In this document: one piece after another, positions 1 through 7,002 of the stretch
How positions within the stretch are numbered: the stretch's first letter is position 1
How the letters are laid out: each line of letters begins with the position of its first letter
Source of the DNA: G020353115 sp964389685
GTDB lineage: Bacteria; Bacteroidota; Bacteroidia; Bacteroidales; VadinHA17
NCBI GenBank assembly: GCA_964389685.1
Contig: CAYMFM010000125.1
Coordinates: forward strand, 1 to 7,635
Length of the DNA: 7,635 nt
Direction: 5' to 3'
Position numbers and translations under genes: made by a program
The notes under the pieces: model-generated
What the model was told of the DNA's origin: nothing
Database searches by the model: none
The model's input: only the letters and a program-made list of their open reading frames with translations

Positions 1-203
1 CCCAGCATTTTCCCCCGGACACCGATCCGGTAAATCCGTTCAGCACCTTCATGAAAACGATCATAGGTCAACTCATTGATCACATAGATTGAAATCAGGA
101 TGCTGCATGCAAGGCCAATAGCTAATCCGGCTATATTGATGAAGGTATAGCCAAACTGTTTAAAGAGATTACGAAAGGCAATCTTAATGAAGTTTCTAAT
201 CAT
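1..203 (-). CDS. ABC transporter permease, MacB/FtsX-like, N-terminal part only
   Basis: This is the first 67 codons of a gene that continues past the left edge; it starts with ATG at 203. The protein opens with MIRNFIKIAFRNLF, followed by a hydrophobic segment at about residues 19-43 (GYTFINIAGLAIGLACSILI and on), then ELTYDRFHEGAERIYRI. A short amphipathic start, one membrane helix and the 'YDRFHExAxRIYR' motif are the standard opening of MacB/FtsX-type permeases in Bacteroidota, where the helix is followed by a large periplasmic core domain and three more helices. Such permeases act in the inner membrane with a separate ATPase, in macrolide or peptide export, lipoprotein handling or signalling; the substrate cannot be read here. 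The gene lies 63 bases downstream of the protease gene on the same strand, so co-transcription is possible. No strong ribosome binding site is visible. The family call is firm; the function is not. Confidence 0.85.
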   Translation of the reverse strand, partial: MIRNFIKIAFRNLFKQFGYTFINIAGLAIGLACSILISIYVINELTYDRFHEGAERIYRIGVRGKML

Positions 204-266
204 TTTCAGTCTGTCAATTTAGTTATACAGTATTTTGGTTCTATGACGATAATTATTATCTCTTTG

Positions 267-1778
267 TTACTTACCGGTTACCATCAACGAAAAATCAGGA
301 ATCCCATATCCCTGCACGAAGGTTGTATCCCAGGTTCCAGCTTCCCGGAAATAGTGTCCTGTTTTAAACAGGTTTGACCTGATTTCTTCCACGGACCATT
401 CGGGGCGAGCCTGGAGGATGCAGGCGATCCCTCCTGCGACAAGCGGTGTAGCTACAGATACACCGGATGCGGTAGTATAGAGGTTATGATCGTGTCCTGA
501 AACTGTAAATGTATCAAGGCCCCTACCGAGGATTTCCGGTTTCACCCTTCCGTCTGTTGTGGGCCCATCAGCACTGAAACGGGTAATGAAGCCATACTGA
601 TCCACGGCACCCACGGTGATCACATCATAGGCATCGGCCGGTGTCTCCAGGTGGTTTGTTTCCGGGTTATTATCATGCCCGGCATTCCCGCCCCCTTGCA
701 CACCGATCACGCCATTTCCGGTCGCGATATTCCATCCGGTTGACATGACCGATGTTTCGCCGTTCAACTGGTTGTTATCATAGTGATCGTATATCACAAG
801 GGAGGAGGTGATCAAATCGGCTCCGTTTGATTCTGCATACTCCAGGGCAGCGACAAACCAGCGTTCTTCGAGGGGATACTCCTCGATCACATCTTCGGGT
901 ACACAGAGAATGAAGGCAGCCTCAAAGGAAGATACCACCAACTCGCCGGGCATATAAGCTGCAATTGTTCCGAGGCAAAGTGTTCCGTGAAGATGCTGAC
1001 CAACGGGATCTGTCTTTTCAGGTTTCGTATTGAAATCATTGTTTACCAGATCCCATTGTTTCATTACCGTTATTGGTTTATCCGTATGAGTAAACGCCCT
1101 GTGATCAAGATCAAATCCCGTATCCAGAATGGCAATAACAACGTCTTTCCCCGTGAATCCTTTTTCATCGACTGTATTCAGGTTCATTTGCCTTATCTGA
1201 GAAGAAGAGAGTCCGCAGAATCCAGTTTCATAGCTTTCGGAATCATCGGGATAGGCCCCCGGACCTATGATTTGTTGAGTATATGCAAGATCGCTGTGTT
1301 GATTCCTGTTTTTTCGATGTTTATGAATATCCCCTACCCAGTGAACACATTCCAGCGCTTTAATTTCCTGCAACTGTTCGTCGGTTGCCAGGACGGAGAT
1401 CCCATTCAGCCACCGGCTCACAATCCTTATTGTTGCACCGGTCTGCGAAACCCGGTCAAGGTAGCTTTCCCTGACCGGGAAATCCCGTTCGTCAAGCAGT
1501 CCCGGGAAGGTCCGTTTTGTTTTTCTTCTTTCCATGGCTTTGTGGTTATAGTTGCTCTCCAGGAATGCAATCATCTCTGCCCGCTCCGCTGCCGTTTCAA
1601 TTCCTTTATCCCTGAATTCGACCCAGGCATCATATTGTTGAGAATCCTGAACTAAGGTTTCACGATCTGACGCATGTGAACCGTTGATACAGCCTGCAAA
1701 AAGAAGTGCTATCAGGGATAATGAAAGAAGTTGTAACATACATTGACTTCTTTTAAGTTTCTGATGGTTTCCTGCCAT
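267..1778 (-). CDS. subtilisin-family (S8) serine protease, predicted lipoprotein
   Basis: An intact 503-residue serine endopeptidase of the subtilisin type, probably anchored to a membrane facing the periplasm or cell surface. The N-terminus has basic residues, a hydrophobic stretch (14-28) and a lipobox LFAGC with Cys30, so lipoprotein export is expected. Residues about 103-150 resemble an I9-type inhibitory propeptide (RIVSRWLNGISVLAT). The triad is visible: Asp219 in AILDTGFD, His264 in HLHGTLCLG, and Ser441 in SGVSVATPLVAGG, with Asn365 in QGGGNAG as the oxyanion residue. The sequence around His is unusual, HGTL rather than the common HGTH. The protein ends shortly after the fold (YGIPDFSLMVTGK), with no sorting domain of the type IX secretion type. 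The first ATG (1778) gives a 13-residue basic leader; Met14 (ATG at 1739) is an alternative start that keeps the lipobox and is preceded by AAAAGAAG. The start is 36 bases after the amidase stop, so an operon is likely. Substrate unknown. Confidence 0.9.
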   Translation of the reverse strand: MAGNHQKLKRSQCMLQLLSLSLIALLFAGCINGSHASDRETLVQDSQQYDAWVEFRDKGIETAAERAEMIAFLESNYNHKAMERRKTKRTFPGLLDERDFPVRESYLDRVSQTGATIRIVSRWLNGISVLATDEQLQEIKALECVHWVGDIHKHRKNRNQHSDLAYTQQIIGPGAYPDDSESYETGFCGLSSSQIRQMNLNTVDEKGFTGKDVVIAILDTGFDLDHRAFTHTDKPITVMKQWDLVNNDFNTKPEKTDPVGQHLHGTLCLGTIAAYMPGELVVSSFEAAFILCVPEDVIEEYPLEERWFVAALEYAESNGADLITSSLVIYDHYDNNQLNGETSVMSTGWNIATGNGVIGVQGGGNAGHDNNPETNHLETPADAYDVITVGAVDQYGFITRFSADGPTTDGRVKPEILGRGLDTFTVSGHDHNLYTTASGVSVATPLVAGGIACILQARPEWSVEEIRSNLFKTGHYFREAGTWDTTFVQGYGIPDFSLMVTGK

Positions 1779-1814
1779 CGAGCGGTTTCAAATCCGCTTG
1801 ACGGATTCTGTTTC

Positions 1815-2702
1815 TCATTTTTCTTCCTCTTTTTCCAGTTCTTCCAGGTACTTTCTGGCCATTGCCACATCCGGGTAGAGGTCGATCAGTTTTTCTTCGA
1901 TTGAATAAGAATAGACATCATTGAAGTTCCTGTTAACTGTAATATGCAGGAATCCGGAGTCCATATTATATATAACCGACCACACCGTTCCGTACCAGGA
2001 AATATCCTGAAGTATAGAAAGGGCAGATTCAGTTGTGGCTTTGCCCTCGGTTAGGGCTAGACTCATGTTCGCTGAATTGAACCTCCAGCAGTTGGCATCC
2101 AATGGATCATTGAATTCAGAGATAATGAAATTCGTGGATACCTGCCACAGATTCTCATTTCTGATGACGACCATTCTCTCTCCAACAAATTCAATAATTG
2201 CTGAATTACCTGAGGAATCGGCAATAAGATAGTGGACCGGAGGATCCAGTATTTCAATGTTAAAATTCTGAATTAGTGTAATGGCATGACTCAGACTTTC
2301 TGCATAGTCAAGCACCAGCCGGATCAGTTCAATTTCATTAATGGTATTCTTTAATGGATCATAGGGATTTTCAGCATGGGGTATTGCCATCATACCAATA
2401 GCCACACCCTTTTCATTCATTCCGTCGAAAGGAAGCCAAGGTGTATTCAATAAATTGATCCTGTTTTCAAAAGCATCCGGAAGGTTATTTCTACTGTACC
2501 CGAAATATTCCAGATTTACCACTGAAAAAGAGGCAAAACCATCATCCGGATGGGTAAAAAGAAGCAGGGGAATGCCGTGATTATGCCAGTCAAAATTTCT
2601 CCCAAACAGTCGCATATTCTTCATCCCAAGAGCAGCAAAACACGTGCATCCCCATGATTCTTCGTCCTTCATTGTATTTATTCCTAACACCCTATCCTCC
2701 AT
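1815..2702 (-). CDS. C45/choloylglycine hydrolase-like Ntn amidase, catalytic part
   Basis: Reads as a 295-residue linear-amide C-N hydrolase of the penicillin acylase / choloylglycine hydrolase / C45 group, whose members cleave or transfer acyl groups at amide bonds after self-processing exposes a catalytic Cys. Cys19 in GCTCFAALG is the likely nucleophile: 16 residues later comes Arg35 in LFGRNFDWH, the same spacing as Cys2-Arg18 in bile-salt hydrolases, and Asp38 matches their Asp21. Other family marks are FDGMNEKGVAIGM (92-104, Asn96), HYLIADSSGNSAIIEF (157-172), STN (189-191) and GTVWSVIYN (238-246). The C-terminus is a Glu/Lys-rich helix. Family members usually carry an export signal; here the signal-coding stretch lies in the same frame directly upstream (2843-2712) but is separated by a TAA. 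ATG 2702 is the first start after that stop, three codons beyond it, and would give a cytoplasmic protein. The gene may thus be a pseudogene, a restarted gene, or misread at one base. Substrate cannot be predicted. Confidence 0.8.
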   Translation of the reverse strand: MEDRVLGINTMKDEESWGCTCFAALGMKNMRLFGRNFDWHNHGIPLLLFTHPDDGFASFSVVNLEYFGYSRNNLPDAFENRINLLNTPWLPFDGMNEKGVAIGMMAIPHAENPYDPLKNTINEIELIRLVLDYAESLSHAITLIQNFNIEILDPPVHYLIADSSGNSAIIEFVGERMVVIRNENLWQVSTNFIISEFNDPLDANCWRFNSANMSLALTEGKATTESALSILQDISWYGTVWSVIYNMDSGFLHITVNRNFNDVYSYSIEEKLIDLYPDVAMARKYLEELEKEEEK

Positions 2703-2711
2703 TTTCGTTTT

Positions 2712-2843
2712 TTATCCAACCTGGTATCTCAGAAAATGAATTGAAGATTTTTGAGCGTTAACGTAAAAACCTGAAGGCATGATTCGAAAACTCAACAGTA
2801 GAAAGAAAATGGCTGTTATTGTATGGGTGAATTGAAGCTTCAT
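2712..2843 (-). pseudogene. detached signal-peptide fragment of the C45-like amidase gene
   Basis: Forty-three codons starting at ATG 2843 and ending at TAA 2714-2712. The product begins MKLQFTHTITAIFFLLLSF and continues to a plausible cleavage site near VNA-QK (about residue 30), a typical Sec signal peptide. The frame is identical to that of the amidase gene: after the TAA come three codons (K T K) and then its ATG at 2702. Read through, the product would be 342 codons, close to the usual size of exported members of this amidase family, with the catalytic Cys at about codon 66. AAAGAAAG just upstream of ATG 2843 and a TAnnTTTG element at 2890-2883 suggest this is the original start; longer starts (to 2900) would run back into that promoter. 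Alternative reading: a real short leader peptide translationally coupled to the amidase. Confidence 0.7.
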
Positions 2844-2882
2844 TCTTTCTTTGAAAGGCAATTGATATTTTATTAAGCCTTT

Positions 2883-2890
2883 CAAATATA
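2883..2890 (-). promoter_or_regulatory. possible Bacteroidota -7 promoter element for the amidase gene
   Basis: On the minus strand this reads TATATTTG, a full match to TAnnTTTG, the -7 consensus of Bacteroidota housekeeping promoters. It lies 39 bases before ATG 2843, leaving a leader of roughly 30 bases. I see no TTTG-like -33 element at the usual spacing, so the call rests on the -7 match and on position. Confidence 0.4.
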
Positions 2891-2932
2891 AACACTGCAA
2901 AAACGAATATCGACCTGTCTTATGAGGCGGGA

Positions 2933-3607
2933 CTAAATATCTTTGGTGAATTCACAAAAAAGTGAGGAGTTATCCACTTCTGTGAGTGTGATAGGCAAAT
3001 CAAGCTGTTTCCCGATCATCCTGAAATCATTGACGTCTGTAAGGCCAAGTTGCAGACCATCCTTGCATACTATTGTACCATTGCCTGTGGATTCATGATC
3101 AATTTCACCGATTAATCCATGTTTTGCCTGAAGCTCAAACCAGTTTAATCTCGGGAACCAGAATTGTTTCATATAACTTGAAAATAGTGCAATACCGTCT
3201 GGTTTGAGAACCCTGTGTGCTTCTTTTACCAGTCTTAGTTTATCTACTCCAAAAGCATTAATTCCATTCTGTACACACAGCACCACATCAAATGTGTTAT
3301 CCTTGAATGATAAATTGGTTGCATCCATTTCGATAAACTCACAATTGTCTTCCTCTTTTTTCAATTGGTTAGCCAACCTCAGACTATTTTTTGAGGTATC
3401 GATACCGATTATTGTTTTCGCATAGGGTAAAAGCTCAAAAACCACGCGTCCATACCCACAACCCAATTCAAGGATCTGATCCTAATGCTTCAGTTTTGAT
3501 GTGACAAACTCAATCTCTTACTGGAGATACTGCCTAATTCTGGGTGGTGCAATATCATAACACTTCTTTAACGAGGTGCCCGACAATACTTTCGAATAGT
3601 ATTTCAT
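2933..3607 (-). pseudogene. class I SAM-dependent methyltransferase with two in-frame stops
   Basis: From ATG 3607 the frame reads as a continuous methyltransferase of 224 codons except for TAA at codon 30 (3520-3518) and TAG at codon 42 (3484-3482). The N-terminus, MKYYSKVLSG then CYDIAPPRIRQYLQ, stop, EIEFVTSKLKH, stop, DQILELGCGYGRV, joins smoothly to the rest. Motif I is ELGCGYGRV (47-55), the acidic SAM-binding residue is Asp70 in IIGIDTS, Asp95 follows in EMDATNLSF, then FDVVLCVQNGINAF (106-119) and HRVLKPDGIALFSS (132-144). The C-terminal part has GNGTIVCKDG and ends in SSLFCEFTKDI. The methyl acceptor is unknown. No shift of frame is needed anywhere. The longest intact piece starts at TTG 3466, exactly inside motif I, giving 177 residues without the first helices and half of strand 1, so it is unlikely to work. 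An IS-like end lies 54 bases upstream of the ATG and may have removed the promoter. A base-call error or stop suppression would be alternatives. Confidence 0.8.
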
Positions 3608-3660
3608 GGTAAGGAAATTCTGGCATTCTCAACTTTTCTGTATTGAGTGGGTGTAAGCTG

Positions 3661-3716
3661 GAAAAACCGGTGAAAGTGAGCACCTGAAACCGGAGTAAAG
3701 TGAGCACCCGAAACCG
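3661..3716. repeat. 24-bp tandem repeats resembling an IS21-like element end
   Basis: Two direct copies of a 20-base unit, AAAGTGAGCACCYGAAACCG, at 3673-3692 and 3697-3716 differ at a single base and repeat with a period of 24. A partial third copy (GAAAAACCGGTG, 3661-3672) precedes them. Multiple short repeats of the 'CCGGTGAAAGTGA(G/T)CACC' type next to 'CTGGAAAAACCGG' are what I recall from the termini of IS21-family elements in Bacteroidota, where they bind the IstA transposase. No istA or istB reading frame and no second end are present, so this would be a solo remnant. Its orientation and exact tip cannot be fixed from one copy. The resemblance to IS21 is from memory; the repeat itself is plainly visible. 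Confidence 0.5.
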
Positions 3717-3727
3717 CAAGGTAAACA

Positions 3728-3946
3728 TCACAATATCAATGCAAAACAATTATATAATTTAATTACAAACAGACTGCTCACATTAAACCGATATTGAGTG
3801 ATCAACACATCCGATTTTTGCAGTTTCTCATCATAAATAAAAGTGAACCGCTTGGTGAATACATTAATATATGATTGAAATGGTCCATAAACATAATCGT
3901 CCTTCTTGCTGTATTTCTTTTTCTTATAAGATTCAAATATTTTAAA
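3728..3946 (-). pseudogene. unrecognised gene remnant, C-terminal-looking open frame
   Basis: A 72-codon open frame bounded by TAA (3949-3947) and TGA (3730-3728), with no ATG in frame. It begins FKIFESYKKKKYSKKDD and continues with YVYGPFQSYINVF, TKRFTFIYDEKLQKSD and TQYRFNVSSLFVIKL. The balanced, protein-like composition with alternating aromatic and polar residues looks like beta-strands and unlike random AT-rich translation. It stops about 11 bases before the IS-like repeats, as if an insertion had cut the gene. I do not recognise the family. It could also be chance; the length is modest for AT-rich DNA. Confidence 0.35.
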
Positions 3947-4476
3947 TTACCGCTTCATTTTAAAAAAAATTGCTGCTCTCTAAGTAAATGATATTGAGCT
4001 GAGTAGGAAAGAGGTGTTATGATTAAATTAACTGATTATTTGTGTCTTAGATCTGGTCCCTGGCCGGATTTTCTTTTCTCTACCAATTTCCTTATCTTTA
4101 ATAAGCGATTCATTTTTACAAAATCCTGTTTCCTTAATTATCTGATCCTTAGTTCTTTGAAACTTGACTGGTATGATTAAGGTACCCAGATTTATGATCT
4201 CACTAATCACGAATAACTCTCCGATTCTTTGATCGCTCAAACAATACTCCCCCAAACAATTCAAAATACTAACCTCCCCTGTAAACGAAAACAAACAAAC
4301 GGACGTTATTTCAAAGAGTCATCACTTAATTTTATTCTCTATTTGATCCGGATTGTTTTGAAGATTTACATATGTGGTAATAATGTGGGCCAAATCTCCT
4401 AGTTGATTTAGGAAAGTAGAATAGCAGAAAGTATTAAACCAATGAAGCACCATTTTATAATGAAAATCAGATTGTT
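3947..4476. other. AT-rich intergenic stretch without a recognisable gene
   Basis: No RNA gene, clear repeat or convincing coding sequence is visible. The only sizeable open frame runs on the minus strand from TTG 4294 to 4028 (88 codons; it can be read back to the stop at 4321-4319). Its product contains DQRIGELFVISEIINLG and a Lys/Glu-rich tail, matches nothing I know, lacks an ATG and has no visible ribosome binding site. It may be a chance frame or another decayed gene piece. The stretch separates the minus-strand genes on the left from the plus-strand genes on the right, so it must hold, or border, the divergent promoters. Confidence 0.5.
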
Positions 4477-4484
4477 TAACTTTG
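4477..4484 (+). promoter_or_regulatory. possible Bacteroidota -7 promoter element for the first barrel gene
   Basis: TAACTTTG matches the TAnnTTTG consensus in full. A TTTT at 4453-4456 sits at roughly the right distance for a weak -33 TTTG element. Transcription would begin near 4490, about 20 bases before the proposed TTG start at 4510, a short but workable leader. Confidence 0.4.
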
Positions 4485-4509
4485 TTATTCCAGACAAAAC
4501 ATAATCGTT

Positions 4510-5649
4510 TTGAACAAGCTTCCCATAGTACAATTCATAACTCTCATATTCCTTTTCCAAATTCCTTATTCTGCCTTTACTCAAAGGGATTACATTAAAG
4601 GTAAAATAATTACCAATGATTATGATACTATAGATGGTTTCATCCTAGCAAATCAAAAATACACAAACAAAAATCAAGTTGTATTTAGCCAAGTACCTAC
4701 CAGCAAAAACTTGGAAACCTATTATCCTGAACAATTATTAAAATTCATATTGGACAGTAAAGAGTATGTATCAATGCCAGTTAGCTATTATGAAGAACAA
4801 GAAGAACTTAATTTCTTGCATCGTGTTGCCTATGGTTATTGTACCCTCTATGAAGGATTTACTTCTGATGGGGAAGAATTTTATTGTTTACAAACTGAAG
4901 ATAATAAAGTAACCTATCTACCTAAAGAATCAATATCAGAATGGGTCCAACAATATTTTTCAGATTGTGAATTTAAGCACCGTCGCATATTTTATGATAA
5001 AGAATCAATAGGAAATTTACTCTCAAAGTACAGTCATTGCAAACAACCCGATAAATTTGTTTATCAAAAACATCATTATAAACAGAGTCTTCTAGTCGGA
5101 TTCAAACTGGGAACAAATATTACCTACATGAAGTTTGTAAGTAAAAATAATCCCTATTATAATAAAACATTTCATCCTTATCCTTATTTGGGATATCAGG
5201 GAGGATTTACATTTAATTTTGACATTAGCAGATATCTACAAATTGAAATAGATCTATTTATCTCGAAACTTCAGGCAGAATTAGTTGATTCCGTTACTTT
5301 AAATTTCGAACGAATTGATATAAACGTGCCAATTCTAATCCGGTATATAGTCAAAAGAAATTTTGGTATTGAACCTTACTTCAATCTTGGTCTCGATTTG
5401 AGAACCATGGCAAAGCAAAATTTTCAGTATACAGATAGTCTTGGAGATAAAAAGTTAGAACCAAGAAATGGTGCAGCTGGACTATTGGCTGGTGTAGGCA
5501 TAATTATTCCAACTGAGAGGAAAATGAAGTTGGCGATTGATTTTCAATACTCTTATTTTCAGCACGTATCACACATTAGGCCTAGCACTAGCAATGAATA
5601 TGACTTGGAGAATCAAGTTATTATCTTCTCAACTGGTATTTTGTTTTAG
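4510..5649 (+). CDS. predicted outer-membrane beta-barrel protein with N-terminal DTIxG domain
   Basis: A 379-residue exported protein of unknown function. A Sec signal (MNKLPIVQFITLIFLFQ...) ends near residue 24. An N-terminal domain follows (about 28-190): GKIITNDYDTIDGFI (31-45), YYPEQLLKFI (71-80), YVSMPVSYYE, then FSDC (150-153) and YSHC (174-177). The C-terminal part (about 191-379) looks like a small beta-barrel of the PorT/OMP_b-brl type, with alternating strands such as YLQIEIDLFISKLQAEL and GAAGLLAGVGIIIP, and a final Phe (IFSTGILF) as in many outer-membrane proteins. The only start fitting the signal peptide is TTG 4510: upstream the frame has no ATG before the stop TAA at 4477-4479. 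The downstream gene is a paralogue with the same order of motifs. Two Cys (153, 177) match Cys in that paralogue and could form a disulfide. Barrel class is likely; the role is unknown. Confidence 0.75.
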   Translation: MNKLPIVQFITLIFLFQIPYSAFTQRDYIKGKIITNDYDTIDGFILANQKYTNKNQVVFSQVPTSKNLETYYPEQLLKFILDSKEYVSMPVSYYEEQEELNFLHRVAYGYCTLYEGFTSDGEEFYCLQTEDNKVTYLPKESISEWVQQYFSDCEFKHRRIFYDKESIGNLLSKYSHCKQPDKFVYQKHHYKQSLLVGFKLGTNITYMKFVSKNNPYYNKTFHPYPYLGYQGGFTFNFDISRYLQIEIDLFISKLQAELVDSVTLNFERIDINVPILIRYIVKRNFGIEPYFNLGLDLRTMAKQNFQYTDSLGDKKLEPRNGAAGLLAGVGIIIPTERKMKLAIDFQYSYFQHVSHIRPSTSNEYDLENQVIIFSTGILF

Positions 5650-5757
5650 TGCTTTTTTTTAGGTCTCTATCGAAAGTCATGTTGAATTTATTACTTTTAC
5701 TATCAATACCAGCAACACAGGAGAACACCTCATATTATCTTTTATTGATATTTTGAA

Positions 5758-6987
5758 ATGAAACTGAGAATCTTGGTTTTCATATTCCTTTCTCCATTAG
5801 GTAATATAATATCTGGACAGACGAATTTTCAACCAGGCTTTATCATTACGAATGAGTTTGATACAATCCGTGGATTAGTCGATTATAGAGGTGATATTAG
5901 GAACTCTCAAATCTGTGTTTTTAAGAATGATTCTTCAACTGAACCAAGCATTTATTCTCCTAAGGATATTAAAGGGTATAGAATTGTTGACGGGAAGTTT
6001 TATGTTTCAAGAATCATATCTAAAGATAGTACCGAAATTAATCTATTCCTAGAATATTTAGTTAACGGAATCGCAGATTTGTATTATTACCGTGATAACA
6101 ATGGAGACCATTATCTAGTCGAGAAGGAAGGAGGAAAACTTGTTGTACTTACTAATGAAAAAATAAAAGTATATGGTGAATATGAATCATATCTTAGAAA
6201 CTCCAATCGCTATATTGGAATCCTCAAAGCAACCTTTTCTGACTGTAATGATATAATGCCACAAATAAATAAAGTTAGGTTTACTCATAATGATTTAATT
6301 AAGATAACTTCTGATTATCACGAATACGTTTGTGAAGATGATGATGAAGAATGTATTATCTATCAAAAGGAACTTCCACTCACAAAATTATCCTATGGCC
6401 CAATCCTAGGATTTAATTATTCTAATCTAAGATTTGTTAATACAGAACTTTACTCAGGTTTTGACTTTAAGTCAGATTTTAGCTTGAGTGGTGGAATCCT
6501 ACTTAACATTTTGTCACCAAGAATTAATGAAAAAATATCTTTTCAGATTGAAACAGTGATGATTAAAAACTATTTTTATGCGTTTCACAAAGTTGAAGAT
6601 GGATTTGATATAGAGTATACGGACATACATATTCATGTATCATCTTTAAATAGTCTTTTATCTTTGAAATACACTTTCCCTAAGAGTAAAATCAAACCAT
6701 TTCTAAGTGTTGGTTTTGCACTTGATTTTGTTATTGATTCTGATAATTGCAGAATTGTAGAAAAAGAAGATGAATCAACTGTTTTCCAATATGAATTTAA
6801 TGATATTCCCTTAAGTGATTTGTTTTGGGGAACTCAAATGGGAATTGGGATAAGTTATAATAGAGGTAATTCTAGAACTTTCTTTCTACAGGGTTTTTAT
6901 GAATATATCCAAGGTCGTTATTCTGAAACGATTTTGGGAAAGAACAATAAACTTGGAATTAAAATAGGTATGTATTTCACTGATTAA
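5758..6987 (+). CDS. predicted outer-membrane beta-barrel protein, paralogue of the upstream gene
   Basis: A 409-residue exported protein. The signal peptide MKLRILVFIFLSPLGNIISG is followed by Gln21. The N-terminal domain (about 24-207) carries GFIITNEFDTIRGLVDY (27-43), IYSPKDIKGYRI (65-76), FYVSRI, LFLEYLVNGIADLYYY (96-111), HYLVEKEGGKLVVL, ATFSDCNDIM (158-167) and HEYVC (188-192) before CIIYQKELP. Each of these blocks has a counterpart in the same order in the preceding gene, so the two arose by duplication or belong to one family. From about residue 211 (LSYGPILGFNYSNLRF) to the end it reads like an 8- to 10-strand barrel, ending GIKIGMYFTD. The 108-base gap before it has no clear TAnnTTTG promoter (nearest TACTTTTA at 5692-5699) and a T-run (5653-5660) without a hairpin, so read-through from the upstream gene is plausible. 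The next gene starts 15 bases after the stop. Function unknown. Confidence 0.8.
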   Translation: MKLRILVFIFLSPLGNIISGQTNFQPGFIITNEFDTIRGLVDYRGDIRNSQICVFKNDSSTEPSIYSPKDIKGYRIVDGKFYVSRIISKDSTEINLFLEYLVNGIADLYYYRDNNGDHYLVEKEGGKLVVLTNEKIKVYGEYESYLRNSNRYIGILKATFSDCNDIMPQINKVRFTHNDLIKITSDYHEYVCEDDDEECIIYQKELPLTKLSYGPILGFNYSNLRFVNTELYSGFDFKSDFSLSGGILLNILSPRINEKISFQIETVMIKNYFYAFHKVEDGFDIEYTDIHIHVSSLNSLLSLKYTFPKSKIKPFLSVGFALDFVIDSDNCRIVEKEDESTVFQYEFNDIPLSDLFWGTQMGIGISYNRGNSRTFFLQGFYEYIQGRYSETILGKNNKLGIKIGMYFTD

Positions 6988-7002
6988 TTTTAACAAGTGA
7001 AA

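Noticed and set aside
249..261. GATAATTATTATC as a terminator hairpin after the protease gene
   Set aside because: The arms leave almost no loop, the stem is all A/T apart from the ends, and no T-run follows.
987..1655. A 222-codon plus-strand open frame opposite the protease gene
   Set aside because: It lies entirely antisense to a gene with clear subtilisin motifs, and its product shows no recognisable domain; it is a shadow of the G+C-richer coding sequence.
1779..1800. GCGG...CCGC inverted repeat in the gap between amidase and protease
   Set aside because: Four paired bases, a mismatch and a two-base loop are too little for a stable hairpin.
2035..2257. Short frames on both strands inside the amidase gene
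   Set aside because: They overlap the conserved amidase frame and carry no motif of their own.
3204..3425. A 73-codon plus-strand frame opposite the methyltransferase
   Set aside because: Antisense to a well-defined Rossmann-fold coding sequence.
2712..3520. Alternative genetic code reading TAA/TAG as amino acids
   Set aside because: TAA and TAG also act as the normal ends of four genes in this window, so local gene decay or base error is more likely.
3555..3749. A 64-codon minus-strand frame crossing the tandem repeats
   Set aside because: It translates the 24-bp repeats into a repeated octapeptide and overlaps the methyltransferase N-terminus in another frame; there is no sign it is a real protein.
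5653..5660. T-run after the first barrel gene as a terminator
   Set aside because: No inverted repeat precedes the run of T.
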